41,432 bases of DNA from Nitrospirota bacterium (GTDB taxonomy: Bacteria; Nitrospirota; Thermodesulfovibrionia; Thermodesulfovibrionales; UBA9159), in the NCBI GenBank assembly GCA_021790195.1, contig JAJYIF010000027.1, positions 1-41,432 on the forward strand, read 5' to 3'. The notes beneath the pieces were generated by a model that had not been told where the DNA came from, did not search any database, and saw nothing but the letters and a program-made list of their open reading frames with translations. Positions 25,293-33,735 of the stretch are shown here, piece by piece. The translations under genes and the position numbers were made by a program. How positions within the stretch are numbered: position 1 is the stretch's first letter; each line of letters begins with the position of its first letter.

Positions 25293-25685
25293 ATGAAGAA
25301 CCTATTGATAATGTCCCTACTGGTATGCGCAGCCCTCCTTTATTACGGGACCGCGTTCGCGGCTAACTGGATCCGGATGGGGACGAGTGACGATGAAAAC
25401 GCTACTTTGTATGTAGACAAGGAAAGTGTCATTGGTATCTCCCGGAGCGTGGTAAGCGCATGGACGAAATTTCTCTTTGAAAAACCGGAAACCTTTGAAT
25501 CAAAGCCCTTCTCCCAGATGCTGGTCCATATCGAGTATGACTGCTCCGAAAAAAAAACAAGGATGATCGAGTTGACCTTCAATTATTCCGACGGCAGTCA
25601 GGAGACTTTTAACCTTGAAAAAGAGTGGAGTCCCGTGAAGGCCGGAACGCTCCAGGACGAATCGTATCTGTATCTTTGCAGATAG
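25293..25685 (+). CDS. Surface-adhesin E-like exported protein
   Basis: The 130-residue protein has a Sec signal peptide (MKN, a hydrophobic core, GTAFAA). Its mature part resembles surface-adhesin protein E: 'NWIRMGTSDDENATLYVDKESV', split as NWIRMG and ATLYVDKESV, then 'VVSAWTKFLF', and two Cys (YDCSE and the C-terminal YLCR) that are likely to pair. In Haemophilus, protein E binds host matrix, but in environmental bacteria the function is not known. GAAAGAGGAG lies directly before the ATG. The last 88 bases overlap the convergent yqgE-like gene. Confidence 0.72.
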   Translation: MKNLLIMSLLVCAALLYYGTAFAANWIRMGTSDDENATLYVDKESVIGISRSVVSAWTKFLFEKPETFESKPFSQMLVHIEYDCSEKKTRMIELTFNYSDGSQETFNLEKEWSPVKAGTLQDESYLYLCR

Positions 25686-26419
25686 AAATCCGCTTTATCG
25701 CCCGCCTGCACCCACAGTTTTGAAGTCTGTTGAATGAGCTCGGGCCATATATCCGAAGACTTCTTGTCGAAGATTGTCCTGGAATCGGCATTGAGGACAT
25801 GCCAGTCGCCTCTCATCACCTCCTGATCGAGCTGTTGCGGGGACCATCCCGCGTACCCGGCATATACCCGGAATTTCCTGACTGAATTGCCGGCGGCCAT
25901 CTGGCGCAGCACCTTCTCGCTCGAGCTTATCGATACGTCGTCAAACACACGAAGGGACTCCTTGGCCACACCGGCTGAATGTATGAGGAGAAACATTCGC
26001 TCGACACCTACCGGACCGCCGATATAGATGGTGTCCTTCCGCTGCTTTAGCTCCTCCATCTCGGGAAAAGCCGCCGAAAGCCTGACTTCCGTCGGCCGGT
26101 TGATAATTAGACCCATGGCGCCATCGGGGCTATAATCAACCAGGAGAATAACGGTCTCAGCGAACCTCGGATCTTTTATATTCTTGCCGGCGACAAGAAA
26201 CTTTCCTCTGGAGAGAACCGTCGTAGAGAAGGGGGAACGCTGTTGAGGCTCGGAGGAATAACTTCGATAGAGCGTGTATATCTCCTGCCTGCCGAGAGAG
26301 AAGACGCCCGCCAGGGTCAATCCCGCAAGAAGAATGGAAGAGCAGGGATTACCTTTAAGCCTGCGGTAATGCGGCTCATTCGGGCTGGGTTGTTCATATC
26401 CGGGGCCTTTGAGTTCCAA
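25598..26419 (-). CDS. Membrane-anchored YqgE/AlgH family protein
   Basis: A 273-residue protein. Residues 65-245 match the YqgE/AlgH (UPF0301) fold, with 'GKFLVAGKNIKDPRFAETVI', 'GAMGLIINRPTEV', 'YIGGPVG' and 'VYAGYAGWSPQQLDQEV'. Usual members are about 185 residues and cytosolic. This one has an added N-terminal part with a hydrophobic segment (about 27-42), so the domain should be held at the membrane, and an extra C-terminal tail of about 30 residues. The tail is encoded antisense to the 3' end of the adhesin-E-like gene. It overlaps the upstream small membrane protein gene by 26 bases, so the two are translated together. The function of the family is not established. Confidence 0.82.
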   Translation of the reverse strand: MELKGPGYEQPSPNEPHYRRLKGNPCSSILLAGLTLAGVFSLGRQEIYTLYRSYSSEPQQRSPFSTTVLSRGKFLVAGKNIKDPRFAETVILLVDYSPDGAMGLIINRPTEVRLSAAFPEMEELKQRKDTIYIGGPVGVERMFLLIHSAGVAKESLRVFDDVSISSSEKVLRQMAAGNSVRKFRVYAGYAGWSPQQLDQEVMRGDWHVLNADSRTIFDKKSSDIWPELIQQTSKLWVQAGDKADFYLQRYRYDSSWSVPAFTGLHSFSRLKVS

Positions 26420-26669
26420 ATGATTCCTCAGGCGCTGATTTTTCTATCAACCGCTCTTTTTTTGCAGACCCCGACGTGGAGAGGCTGGAAACTACATAGA
26501 ACACCCCCATAATGAGCACACCAATCAGAAACAAGGTGAGGAAGAATTTGGGCCTCCTGTAAATGAAAAAGGCAAGGACTATCAACGCAACGACGGCAAT
26601 GAAGGGATTTGATCTCACAAGAGATGCGATCTGGCCGTCCATATTACTAATGATAGTCGTCAAATTCAT
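26394..26669 (-). CDS. Small two-helix membrane protein
   Basis: The 91-residue protein has two adjacent hydrophobic segments (about 22-39 and 45-65), split by 'YRRPK', and a charged tail. No domain was recognised. It overlaps the start of the membrane-anchored yqgE-like gene and is likely to be its partner. AAGGA lies eight bases before the ATG, and an extended -10 promoter lies at 26689-26697. Confidence 0.65.
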   Translation of the reverse strand: MNLTTIISNMDGQIASLVRSNPFIAVVALIVLAFFIYRRPKFFLTLFLIGVLIMGVFYVVSSLSTSGSAKKERLIEKSAPEESFGTQRPRI

Positions 26670-26688
26670 CCAGGGAATCCTTAATGAA

Positions 26689-26697
26689 ATTATATCA
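26689..26697 (-). promoter_or_regulatory. Extended -10 promoter for the small membrane protein and yqgE-like pair
   Basis: TGATATAAT on the minus strand is the full TGnTATAAT consensus. It ends 19 bases before the ATG at 26669, which leaves a leader of about 12 bases that includes AAGGA. Confidence 0.6.
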
Positions 26698-26864
26698 TAA
26701 TATGACTGTCCGCTCTTGTGAAACGAGCGCTTCTGCGTCGAACTTTAAAGCAGGAGAATCGGGGAAACCTTGGTAAAATTGCCTTCACATATCTGCCGAT
26801 AGATGGAAGGCGTTATAAAGCAAGACGTTCTGCAGGGTAAGGCGGCAATATCTTTCTCTCATGT

Positions 26865-26893
26865 TTGACACTGCCAGGCGTTTCTGATAATAG
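26865..26893 (+). promoter_or_regulatory. Promoter predicting a leaderless nifU-nifS transcript
   Basis: TTGACA, a 17-base spacer ending in TGA, and TAATAG form an extended -10 arrangement that ends six bases before the nifU ATG. GATAAT at 15 bases is an alternative -10. In both readings the TSS falls within a few bases of the start codon. No ribosome binding site is present. Confidence 0.55.
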
Positions 26894-26899
26894 TAAATT

Positions 26900-27733
26900 A
26901 TGTGGGAGTATACGAAGAAGGTCAAGGATTTCTTCCTCCATCCCAGAAACGTCGGCGAGATAGAGCAGCCCGATGCGGTAGGGGAGGTGGGCAGCCTGCT
27001 CTGCGGGGACGCGCTCAAGCTGACCCTCAGGATCGACAAGGAGACCGGAAAGATAGCCGATGCCAAATTTCAGACGTTCGGCTGCGCTTCTGCTATAGCA
27101 AGCTCTTCCGTTCTCACGGAACTTATCAAGGGCAAGACTGTTGACGAAGCGCTGAAGATCACCAATCAGGACATAGCGGAATATCTCGGGGGGCTGCCCA
27201 AGGAGAAGATGCACTGCTCCGTCATGGGGCGGGAGGCCCTTGAGGCCGCAGTCGCAAATTACAGGGGCGAAGAAAAGCCCGCGGAAAAAGAAGAGAAGAT
27301 CATCTGCAAGTGCTTTGAGGTCTCCGAAGAAAAGATACGGCGGGTCGCCCGGGAAAATCATCTCACCACAGTCGAAGAGATAACCGACTATACAAAGGCC
27401 GGCGGCGGGTGCGGCTCCTGCATTCCGGCCATCGAGGCGATCCTGAAAGATATCTGGTCCGTCAAACCGGTGTGCGAGGTGACGGCAAGACCCAAGAAGA
27501 TGACTAATCTCCAGAGGATAGCTCTCATCCAGGACATAATAGAAAAAGAGATAAGACCGCAGCTCCAGACTGATGGGGGAGACATCGAGCTGATCGACGT
27601 GGACGGCTGCAGGGTCACTGTTTCGCTTAGGGCGATGTGCGTGGAATGTCCGATGGGCGATGTGACCCTGAAGGGCATCGAGGATAAACTGAGAGAGCTT
27701 GTGAGCGAGGACATCGTTGTGGAGGCCGGATGA
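26900..27733 (+). CDS. nifU: Fe-S cluster assembly scaffold NifU (three-domain)
   Basis: The 277-residue scaffold has the full NifU architecture. The IscU-like domain (1-125) carries C35, C62 and the Cys in 'HCSVMG'. The central BFD-like 2Fe-2S domain carries C136, C138, C171 and C174. The C-terminal Nfu domain carries the CxxC at C247 and C250, here 'CVECPMG'. No nitrogenase gene is in the window, so a housekeeping or stress Fe-S role is more likely than nitrogen fixation; this is inferred from context. The start has no ribosome binding site, and the promoter -10 box ends six bases upstream. ATGA is shared with nifS. Confidence 0.95.
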   Translation: MWEYTKKVKDFFLHPRNVGEIEQPDAVGEVGSLLCGDALKLTLRIDKETGKIADAKFQTFGCASAIASSSVLTELIKGKTVDEALKITNQDIAEYLGGLPKEKMHCSVMGREALEAAVANYRGEEKPAEKEEKIICKCFEVSEEKIRRVARENHLTTVEEITDYTKAGGGCGSCIPAIEAILKDIWSVKPVCEVTARPKKMTNLQRIALIQDIIEKEIRPQLQTDGGDIELIDVDGCRVTVSLRAMCVECPMGDVTLKGIEDKLRELVSEDIVVEAG

Positions 27734-28929
27734 AACCGATCTATCTCGACAATAATGCGACCACCTCTGTGGCCCCTGAAGTGTCTGCTGAGATGCTTCC
27801 CTACGTCAATGAATTCTACGGCAACCCTTCGAGCATGCACACCTTCGGCGGCCAGCTCCATCGCAAGATAGAGGAGGCCAGGGAAAGGGTGGCGGCGCTT
27901 ATCGGGGCAGAGCCCGAAGAGATGATCTTTACCAGCTGCGGCACCGAAAGCGATAACACAGCCGTAATGAGCGCCGTAGAGACGTATCCGCACAAACGCC
28001 ATATCATTACTACGAAGGTTGAGCATCCTGCCGTCCTGAACTTTGCCAAGTATTTTGCGAGAAAAGGGTTCCGCGTCACTTTTGTGCCGGTGGACAATCT
28101 CGGAAGGCTAGACATGGATCTGTTTTACCGCGCCCTCGATGAAGACACCGCTGTTGTCTCTATAATGTATGCAAACAACGAAACAGGCGTGATATTCCCG
28201 ATTCAGGAGATTGGACAGATCCTGCGCGAGAGGAAGGTCCTCTTTCATACCGACGCGGTGCAAGCCGTAGGCAAAGTCCCTGTCAGTATGAAAGAGCTTC
28301 CGGTCGACATGCTTTCTCTTTCGGGACACAAGCTGCACGCTCCGAAGGGAGTGGGCGCACTCTATCTGCGGAAAGGCACACGCTTTTCCCCCTATATTAT
28401 AGGCGGCCACCAGGAAAGGGGCCGGAGGGCCGGCACAGAGAATGTGCCCTCCATTGTCGCTCTGGGTAAGGCGTGCGAGCTTGCAAAGACGGGCCTTGAC
28501 AATGAGGTGCGTTATGTGGGCGGACTCCGCAACAGGCTTGAAGCTGCTTTGCTTCGGTGCTGCCCCGACGCCAGAGTAAACGGCGATACGGAACACCGTC
28601 TTCCGAATACTTCGAACATTAGTTTTGAATATGTGGAAGGCGAGGCGATCCTCCTTAGACTTGACGAATACGGGATATGCGCCTCTTCCGGTTCTGCCTG
28701 TACATCGGGTTCCCTCGAGCCGAGTCATGTGCTGAGGGCGATGGGCGTGCCCTTCACGGCCGTCCACGGCTCCATAAGGTTTTCACTGAGCAGGTACAAT
28801 GAAGAATCCGATGTCGACAAGGTCATTGAAGTCCTTCCGCCGATCATAAAGGAGTTGAGGTCACTTTCGCCTTACGGCAGAGATAAGCTCGCCGCGTGCG
28901 CGCCGGACAGGGAGAGCGGTACAGAGTAA
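27730..28929 (+). CDS. nifS: Cysteine desulfurase NifS
   Basis: A 399-residue PLP enzyme that takes sulfur from cysteine and passes it to NifU. It has 'YLDNNATTSV' at the start, 'TSCGTESDN', 'HTDAVQAVGK', the PLP-binding Lys201 in 'LSGHKLHAPKG', and the persulfide Cys324 in 'ASSGSACTSG'. The loop around the Cys and the pairing with nifU place it in the NifS/IscS group. The ATG overlaps the nifU stop in ATGA. The reading frame has a short extension (YGRDKLAACAPDRE) beyond the family core. Confidence 0.95.
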   Translation: MKPIYLDNNATTSVAPEVSAEMLPYVNEFYGNPSSMHTFGGQLHRKIEEARERVAALIGAEPEEMIFTSCGTESDNTAVMSAVETYPHKRHIITTKVEHPAVLNFAKYFARKGFRVTFVPVDNLGRLDMDLFYRALDEDTAVVSIMYANNETGVIFPIQEIGQILRERKVLFHTDAVQAVGKVPVSMKELPVDMLSLSGHKLHAPKGVGALYLRKGTRFSPYIIGGHQERGRRAGTENVPSIVALGKACELAKTGLDNEVRYVGGLRNRLEAALLRCCPDARVNGDTEHRLPNTSNISFEYVEGEAILLRLDEYGICASSGSACTSGSLEPSHVLRAMGVPFTAVHGSIRFSLSRYNEESDVDKVIEVLPPIIKELRSLSPYGRDKLAACAPDRESGTE

Positions 28930-28952
28930 GTATCTACCACCTGAAACAAGGA

Positions 28953-29082
28953 AACCACAGACCTGCCTGCCGGCAGGCAGGGGCACACAGAGACGCAGAG
29001 TCGGATTTCTGAAAAAGTAGATTCCAGATTCCATCTTCTTCCCTCAATTCTTTTTTCTCCGTGCCTCCGTGAATCTGTGGTT
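28953..29082. repeat. Intergenic repeat element with 9-bp inverted ends
   Basis: AACCACAGA (28953-28961) and TCTGTGGTT (29074-29082) are perfect inverted ends. Inside, CACAGAGACGCAGAG (28985-28999) pairs partly with CTCCGTGCCTCCGTG (29057-29071). These words are well known from dispersed intergenic repeats in many bacterial genomes. Translated frames here ('RLCVSVCPCL') are spurious. Confidence 0.65.
28962..28981. repeat. Perfect 20-bp palindrome nested in the repeat element
   Basis: CCTGCCTGCCGGCAGGCAGG is a perfect palindrome lying directly after the left inverted end. It looks like a second, independent palindromic unit inserted in the larger repeat. It could also end nifS transcription, but no T-run follows. 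Confidence 0.65.
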
Positions 29083-29111
29083 GATGGTGAATTTTGGTTC
29101 CTTTTTGTTGT

Positions 29112-29141
29112 TTGACTAAGCATCCGCCGTTATTCTATAGT
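29112..29141 (+). promoter_or_regulatory. Promoter for tig with a very short leader
   Basis: TTGACT, an 18-base spacer and TATAGT. The box ends ten bases before the ATG, so the leader would be about four bases. No ribosome binding site is present. Confidence 0.5.
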
Positions 29142-29151
29142 AGATACTACC

Positions 29152-30411
29152 ATGTTAAAAACCGTTGAAGCTGTAAGCAAAACGAAGAAGCGTCTTCAGA
29201 TAGAGATCCCGGCGGAGATTATCGAAAGCGAGATACGGGAATCCCTCGAAAAACTGAGACGCAGGACTACCCTTCCCGGATTTCGCACCGGCAAGGCCCC
29301 TCTTAGTCTCATCGAGAAGAAATTCGGCAGGGAAATCGAATCCGATGTCCTCGACAGGATGATACCGCGCGGGTATATGGACGCCCTGAAGGAGGCGGAC
29401 ATTACTCCCGTCGGCAGTCCTGTTTTGGAAAATAAGGTCGATTTCAGGAGGAGCGCCCCGGTCTCTCTGACCTTCACGGTGGAGATCATGCCGAAGATCG
29501 AGGACCTGAGCTATGAGAATATTAAAGTGAAGGACGTGGCTGTAGCAGTGGACGATTCTGAAATCGAAAGCATACTCAAGAGACAGCAGGAAGAGAAAGC
29601 AACATATGAGCCTTCAGACGGGCCGGTCGACACGGGCGATCTGGTAGTCATGGATTATTCTTCTACCGATGACGGGGTTGAGGCGAAGGACCAGGTATTC
29701 AAGGTCGGAGGGAACATGTTCCCGGAAGATTTCTCTCGGAAAATGGCCGGGAAGAAAAAGGGTGAAGAGTTTGTAGCGGAGACCTCTTTCCCGGAAAGCC
29801 ACCCGTCCGAGAAGTTCGCGGGCAAGCGGCTTTCTCTGAAGGTCGTCGTCAAAGATATAAAGAAGGTGAACCTCCCGGCGGTGGACGATGAGCTTGCAAA
29901 GGACACCGGGTTTGAATCTCTCGATGAAATGAAGAAGCACGTGAGGGAGGAGATACTCAAGGCGAAGAAATCCGAAGTATCGAAGATCCAGAAGGCGGAG
30001 ATCATCCGCAAACTTGTGGAGTCCCACGAATTTGACTTGCCGGACTCTCTCGTGGAGCAGGAGCTCGAGCATCTTGTGTCGGCGGTCCTTGCCAACAAAG
30101 GGGAGGAGCCCGGCGCGGTCGCCGATGATCCGGAGGCGCTTAAGAAGGAGCTGATGCCAAGCGCGGTCAGGAATGTGAAGGCATCTCTGCTTATCGAGAC
30201 TATAGGCAAGAAACAGGGCATTACTGTGTCCGACGATGAAATCAAGGCCGCTATATTGTCTCTGGCGAGGAGACTTTCCGTATCGCCCGAGAACATCATG
30301 AAGTTTTACATCTCGAGAGACGGCTCCCTTGACGGCCTTAAGGGGTCGCTTTTTGAGGACAAGGTGCTTGACTTCATTTTATCGAAGGCCGAGTTCGGGA
30401 AAGGAGAATAG
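29152..30411 (+). CDS. tig: Trigger factor (ribosome-associated chaperone and prolyl isomerase)
   Basis: The 419-residue protein has the three usual parts: an N-terminal ribosome-binding domain with the signature '[10 protein letters not shown]', a central FKBP-type isomerase domain (about 150-245, starting '[10 protein letters not shown]'), and a long helical C-terminal substrate-binding region. It captures nascent chains at the ribosome exit. The tig-clpP-clpX order is very common. The start has no ribosome binding site. Confidence 0.95.
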   Translation: MLKTVEAVSKTKKRLQIEIPAEIIESEIRESLEKLRRRTTLPGFRTGKAPLSLIEKKFGREIESDVLDRMIPRGYMDALKEADITPVGSPVLENKVDFRRSAPVSLTFTVEIMPKIEDLSYENIKVKDVAVAVDDSEIESILKRQQEEKATYEPSDGPVDTGDLVVMDYSSTDDGVEAKDQVFKVGGNMFPEDFSRKMAGKKKGEEFVAETSFPESHPSEKFAGKRLSLKVVVKDIKKVNLPAVDDELAKDTGFESLDEMKKHVREEILKAKKSEVSKIQKAEIIRKLVESHEFDLPDSLVEQELEHLVSAVLANKGEEPGAVADDPEALKKELMPSAVRNVKASLLIETIGKKQGITVSDDEIKAAILSLARRLSVSPENIMKFYISRDGSLDGLKGSLFEDKVLDFILSKAEFGKGE

Positions 30412-30412
30412 C

Positions 30413-31000
30413 TTGAGTTTGATCCCTATTGTTATAGAACAGACCGGGCGCTCGGAAAGGGCGTATGACATATATTCGAGACTGCTTAAGGATAGGATCA
30501 TTTTTATCGGGACGGGAATAGACGATAATGTTGCAAACACGGTAATCGCCCAACTCCTTTTCCTCCAGACGGAGGACCCGGACAAAGACATACATCTCTA
30601 CATAAATTCGCCTGGGGGGATCGTTTCTTCCGGCCTTGCGGTGTATGATACGATGCAGTACGTGAAGCCCGACATAGCCACGTATTGTATCGGACAGGCC
30701 GCGAGCATGGCGGCGCTGCTTCTCGCTGCCGGGGCGCGCGGGAAGAGGTTCGCGCTGCCGCACGCGCGTGTGATGATACACCAGCCCATGGGCGGCTTTC
30801 AGGGCCAGGCCACCGACATCGAAATACATGCGAAGGAAATACTCAGGATAAAGGACATCCTCAACAATATCTTTGCGCATCATACCTCTCAGCCGATCGA
30901 AAAGATACAGGCCGATACCGACAGGGACTTTTTCATGTCCGGAGAAGAGGCAAAGGACTACGGCATTGTTGATGAGGTCATCAGCGGCAAGAAGAAATAG
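30413..31000 (+). CDS. clpP: ATP-dependent Clp protease proteolytic subunit
   Basis: The 195-residue serine protease forms the ClpXP barrel. Ser98 lies in '[11 protein letters not shown]' and His123 in 'MIHQPMGG'; the third member is the Asp in 'DTDRDFFM'. I start it at the TTG at 30413 ('[10 protein letters not shown]'), which has AAGGAGA upstream and gives the exact family length; the frame is open further up inside tig, without homology. Only one base separates it from the tig stop codon, so the two are coupled. Confidence 0.95.
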   Translation: MSLIPIVIEQTGRSERAYDIYSRLLKDRIIFIGTGIDDNVANTVIAQLLFLQTEDPDKDIHLYINSPGGIVSSGLAVYDTMQYVKPDIATYCIGQAASMAALLLAAGARGKRFALPHARVMIHQPMGGFQGQATDIEIHAKEILRIKDILNNIFAHHTSQPIEKIQADTDRDFFMSGEEAKDYGIVDEVISGKKK

Positions 31001-31012
31001 ACGGAGGATTAA

Positions 31013-32260
31013 GTGGCGAAGAAGGAGAGGGACGAGAGTAAGCTGAAATGCTCTTTCTGCGGGAAGGGCCAGGACGAGGTAAAGAAACTTATTGCAGGTC
31101 CGACCGTTTATATCTGCGATGAGTGCGTGGAGCTCTGCAATGAGATCATAGCCGAGGAGCTTTACGCTGAGACGACTTCGCGCACCCTGCCTAAGCTTCC
31201 GACGCCAAAGGAGATACATCAGTTCCTTAACGATTTCGTGGTCGGGCAGGAAAGGGCCAAGAAGATACTCTCTGTAGCCGTCCACAATCATTACAAGAGG
31301 ATCTACAGTCCCGGCGCCGCCGATGTGGAGCTGCAGAAGAGCAATATCCTCCTCATCGGCCCTACCGGGACCGGCAAGACGCTCCTTGCGCAGACCCTTG
31401 CGCGGCTCCTGGATGTCCCCTTTACGATTGCCGACGCTACCACGCTTACCGAGGCAGGTTATGTCGGGGAAGACGTAGAGAACATTATCCTCAAGCTCCT
31501 TCAGGCGTCTGAGTATGACGTGGAAAGGGCCCAGAGAGGGATTGTCTACATAGACGAAATCGACAAGATAAGCAGAAAGTCCGAGAACCCTTCGATTACG
31601 AGGGATGTGTCGGGTGAAGGGGTCCAGCAGGCGCTCCTGAAGATAGTCGAGGGCACTATGGCAAATATACCTCCTCAGGGAGGGAGAAAACATCCCCAGC
31701 AGGAGTTTATCCAGGTCGATACTACCAACATCCTCTTCATCTGCGGAGGGGCGTTTGTGGGGCTTGACGGCATTGTCGAGCAAAGGACAGGCAGGAAGAC
31801 GCTCGGCTTCGGCGCTGAGGTTATGGGGGCGAAGGAGAGGAAGATAGCCAATGTCCTGAGCCTTGTCGAGCCTGAAGACCTGATAAAATACGGCATGATA
31901 CCCGAATTCGTAGGAAGGCTTCCCGTGGTGGCGCTTCTCGAAGAGCTTGATGAGGCGGCCCTTGTGAAGATCTTAACGGAGCCGAAAAACTCGCTTATAA
32001 AGCAATATCAGAAACTGCTTTCCTTCGATAATGTCCGGCTGAGATTCACCGACGCCGCCCTTACGGCTATTGCGAAGAGGGCAATCCAGAGGAAGACGGG
32101 CGCTCGCGGATTACGCTCTATCCTCGAAGAGATAATGCTCGATGTGATGTACGATATTCCTTCCGAGAAGACCGTCAAGGAATGTCTCATTAACGAAGAT
32201 ACCATACAGAAGAAGGAAAGACCGATCCTCATTTACGAGAAACAAGCGGAATCGGCGTAG
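31013..32260 (+). CDS. clpX: ATP-dependent Clp protease ATP-binding subunit ClpX
   Basis: A 415-residue AAA+ unfoldase that feeds ClpP. The N-terminal zinc domain has the four Cys of '[10 protein letters not shown]' and 'CDECVELC'. Walker A is GPTGTGKT (about 116-123), Walker B is '[10 protein letters not shown]', and pore and sensor segments '[10 protein letters not shown]' and '[11 protein letters not shown]' follow. The ClpP-binding loop contains 'LGFGAEV'. GTG start with GGAGG upstream. Third gene of the tig-clpP-clpX operon. Confidence 0.96.
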   Translation: MAKKERDESKLKCSFCGKGQDEVKKLIAGPTVYICDECVELCNEIIAEELYAETTSRTLPKLPTPKEIHQFLNDFVVGQERAKKILSVAVHNHYKRIYSPGAADVELQKSNILLIGPTGTGKTLLAQTLARLLDVPFTIADATTLTEAGYVGEDVENIILKLLQASEYDVERAQRGIVYIDEIDKISRKSENPSITRDVSGEGVQQALLKIVEGTMANIPPQGGRKHPQQEFIQVDTTNILFICGGAFVGLDGIVEQRTGRKTLGFGAEVMGAKERKIANVLSLVEPEDLIKYGMIPEFVGRLPVVALLEELDEAALVKILTEPKNSLIKQYQKLLSFDNVRLRFTDAALTAIAKRAIQRKTGARGLRSILEEIMLDVMYDIPSEKTVKECLINEDTIQKKERPILIYEKQAESA

Positions 32261-32500
32261 GTTTTCTCTGCGCCCATGGCGTTTTTGTGCGCGGGAAAGA
32301 CTTCTGTCTCGCGCCAAGCCGCCAAGCATGCAAAGTTTAACAAATAGCAATATCCTCTTTCATCTTTTCTTAGCGCCTTTGCGTCTCTGCGTGAGAATAA
32401 TGTTTTTGCTATATTCCGTGTGGTACATCCTTTCTTTGCGACCTTTGCGCCTTTGCGAGAGAGATATTCCATTCATTTTTCACAATACTTCATCCTAAAG
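32261..32500. repeat. Dispersed intergenic repeat with GCGCCTTTGCG words
   Basis: GCGCCTTTGCG occurs at 32373-32383 and 32447-32457, and GCGACCTTTGCG at 32438-32449, together with 'GCGTCTCTGCGTGAG'. The minus-strand translation gives the familiar spurious 'SRKGAKVAK ... SRRDAKALRK' peptide, often wrongly annotated as a protein. A degenerate relative (CTTTGCGCAATTTGCGG) appears near 34134. No gene is present. Confidence 0.65.
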
Positions 32501-32551
32501 GGACCAATCCGCCTTCGATGCGTGTCCCCCAAAAATACCCGTACCGGGCTA

Positions 32552-32580
32552 TTGACTATGAAACCATCCGGGAATATTAT
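32552..32580 (+). promoter_or_regulatory. Sigma70 promoter for the AraC-type response regulator
   Basis: TTGACT, a 17-base spacer and TATTAT. The TSS would be near 32588, with a leader of about 34 bases that holds GGGAGGAAGG before the GTG start. The inverted repeat CCCG-TAC-CGGG just upstream of the -35 could be an operator. Confidence 0.6.
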
Positions 32581-32621
32581 GAAAGCCATCATTGACGAAG
32601 CGGCTATTGCGGGAGGAAGGC

Positions 32622-33368
32622 GTGCAGAAGAAAGTAATTCTGCTTGTGGAAGACGACAAACCGGTAAGAGAGCTGATGAAAGACGCCCTCTCTCTGGAAT
32701 ATGACGTGATAGAGGCCTCGGGTTATTCCGAGGCGATCACTCAAATCAGAAATCCCTTCAGCATCGCGCTTGTTGATTACGTCCTGCCGGACGGCGACGG
32801 ATTGGAACTCATAAAAACGATTCGGCGTCGGAGGCCGATGATTCCCGTCATCTTCATGACAGCCTATGACCATAAGACTGCGGCCCTAAACGCCGCCAGG
32901 TCCGGTGCGACGGCTTATATGAATAAGCCGGTAAGTCTTAAGCTTCTTTCCGCGAGAGTTGCATCCGTCCTTCAAGGGAAGAGCGATCTTTTTAGAGCTG
33001 ATGAGACTGAAGCTGTCGGAAGCAGAGAGGAATTTGTTATGGACGGCATAAAAGCCCACATAGAGAACAACTTTATGAAGGACATGACACTTGATGGCCT
33101 TGCAGCTATGGCCGGCATGGCAAGATTCAGACTGTGTAGGGCCTTCAAAAAAAGATTCGGTAAGAGCTGTATGTCATATCTCAACAGCGTCAGGATCAGG
33201 AATGCCGAGGAATTGCTGCTGAGTCCGGATTTGAACATAACCGAGGTGGCTTCATTCGTGGGGTTCGGCAGCGTCGAATACTTCGACCGCCTCTTCCGCG
33301 CCGCGCACGGGATATCGCCGAGAGAGTACAGAAAAAAGATGCTCGCAGGCGGCATGGAAGGCAAGTAG
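32622..33368 (+). CDS. Response regulator with AraC-type DNA-binding domain
   Basis: A 248-residue transcription regulator. The receiver (1-120) has the acidic 'LLVEDDKP', the phospho-acceptor Asp in 'IALVDYVLPDGDG', 'MTAY' and the Lys of 'NKPVSL'. The C-terminal AraC/XylS domain has two helix-turn-helix units: 'MTLDGLAAMAGMARFRLCRAF' (split as MTLDGLAAMAG and RFRLCRAFKK) and 'NITEVASFVGFGSVEYFDRLFR' (split as NITEVASFVGF and YFDRLFR), ending in 'GISPREYRKK'. The start is the GTG at 32622, because the ribosome binding site fits there. No kinase gene is adjacent. It sits at the border of the AT-rich island and might regulate it, though nothing proves this. Confidence 0.92.
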   Translation: MQKKVILLVEDDKPVRELMKDALSLEYDVIEASGYSEAITQIRNPFSIALVDYVLPDGDGLELIKTIRRRRPMIPVIFMTAYDHKTAALNAARSGATAYMNKPVSLKLLSARVASVLQGKSDLFRADETEAVGSREEFVMDGIKAHIENNFMKDMTLDGLAAMAGMARFRLCRAFKKRFGKSCMSYLNSVRIRNAEELLLSPDLNITEVASFVGFGSVEYFDRLFRAAHGISPREYRKKMLAGGMEGK

Positions 33369-33375
33369 CGGAATC

Positions 33376-33735
33376 TTAGTTCTTCTTCCTGGATGCCTTA
33401 ATGTCGTTTAATATTTCGCGTATAAACGGCTCTATAGTAGGCAATTCTTTTTTCACAACCGACCAGACAACCTTGTAATCAATGCCGAAATAGAAATGTG
33501 TGATCTTATCTCTCATCCCCGCCATGTCCGTCCAGGGAAGGTCCTTGTATTTTGACTTTATCTCCTTGGGTATGTTCTTCGATGCTTCTCCGATATTCTC
33601 GATCTTGAACGCAACAGCGCTCCTTGTTTTGTCATCTGCGATGAATTCCCTGCGTTTCATCGTTCCAACAAATTCTTTGATCTGCTGTATTGCATCAAAG
33701 ATGTCCCGAACGAAGAATCTCCATTCCCTCGTCAT
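33376..33735 (-). CDS. hepT: HepT-like toxin (HEPN ribonuclease, DUF86)
   Basis: A 119-residue all-helical HEPN protein. The Rx4HxY motif reads 'RDKITHFY', with the Arg and His of the RNase centre, followed by 'GIDYKVVW'. It overlaps the mntA gene in the ATGA at 33732-33735. In studied HepT-MntA pairs the toxin is an RNase that cleaves tRNA or mRNA and is silenced by adenylylation of the Tyr in this motif. All of these residues are present, so it appears intact. It ends seven bases from the convergent response-regulator gene. Confidence 0.9.
   Translation of the reverse strand: MTREWRFFVRDIFDAIQQIKEFVGTMKRREFIADDKTRSAVAFKIENIGEASKNIPKEIKSKYKDLPWTDMAGMRDKITHFYFGIDYKVVWSVVKKELPTIEPFIREILNDIKASRKKN

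Noticed and set aside
26900-28929. Nitrogen-fixation cluster suggested by nifU and nifS
   Set aside because: No nitrogenase or cofactor genes are near; the pair is better read as general Fe-S assembly.
28872-29123. Small minus-strand frame after nifS ('RLCVSVCPCLPAGR')
   Set aside because: Translation of an intergenic repeat; no ribosome binding site.
30374-31783. Long minus-strand frame (469 codons) opposite clpP and clpX
   Set aside because: It lies fully antisense to two certain genes, has no ribosome binding site or recognisable domain, and follows from their GC-rich codon pattern.
32233-32472. Small minus-strand frame reading 'SRKGAKVAK ... SRRDAKALRK'
   Set aside because: This is the well-known translation of a dispersed DNA repeat, not a protein gene.
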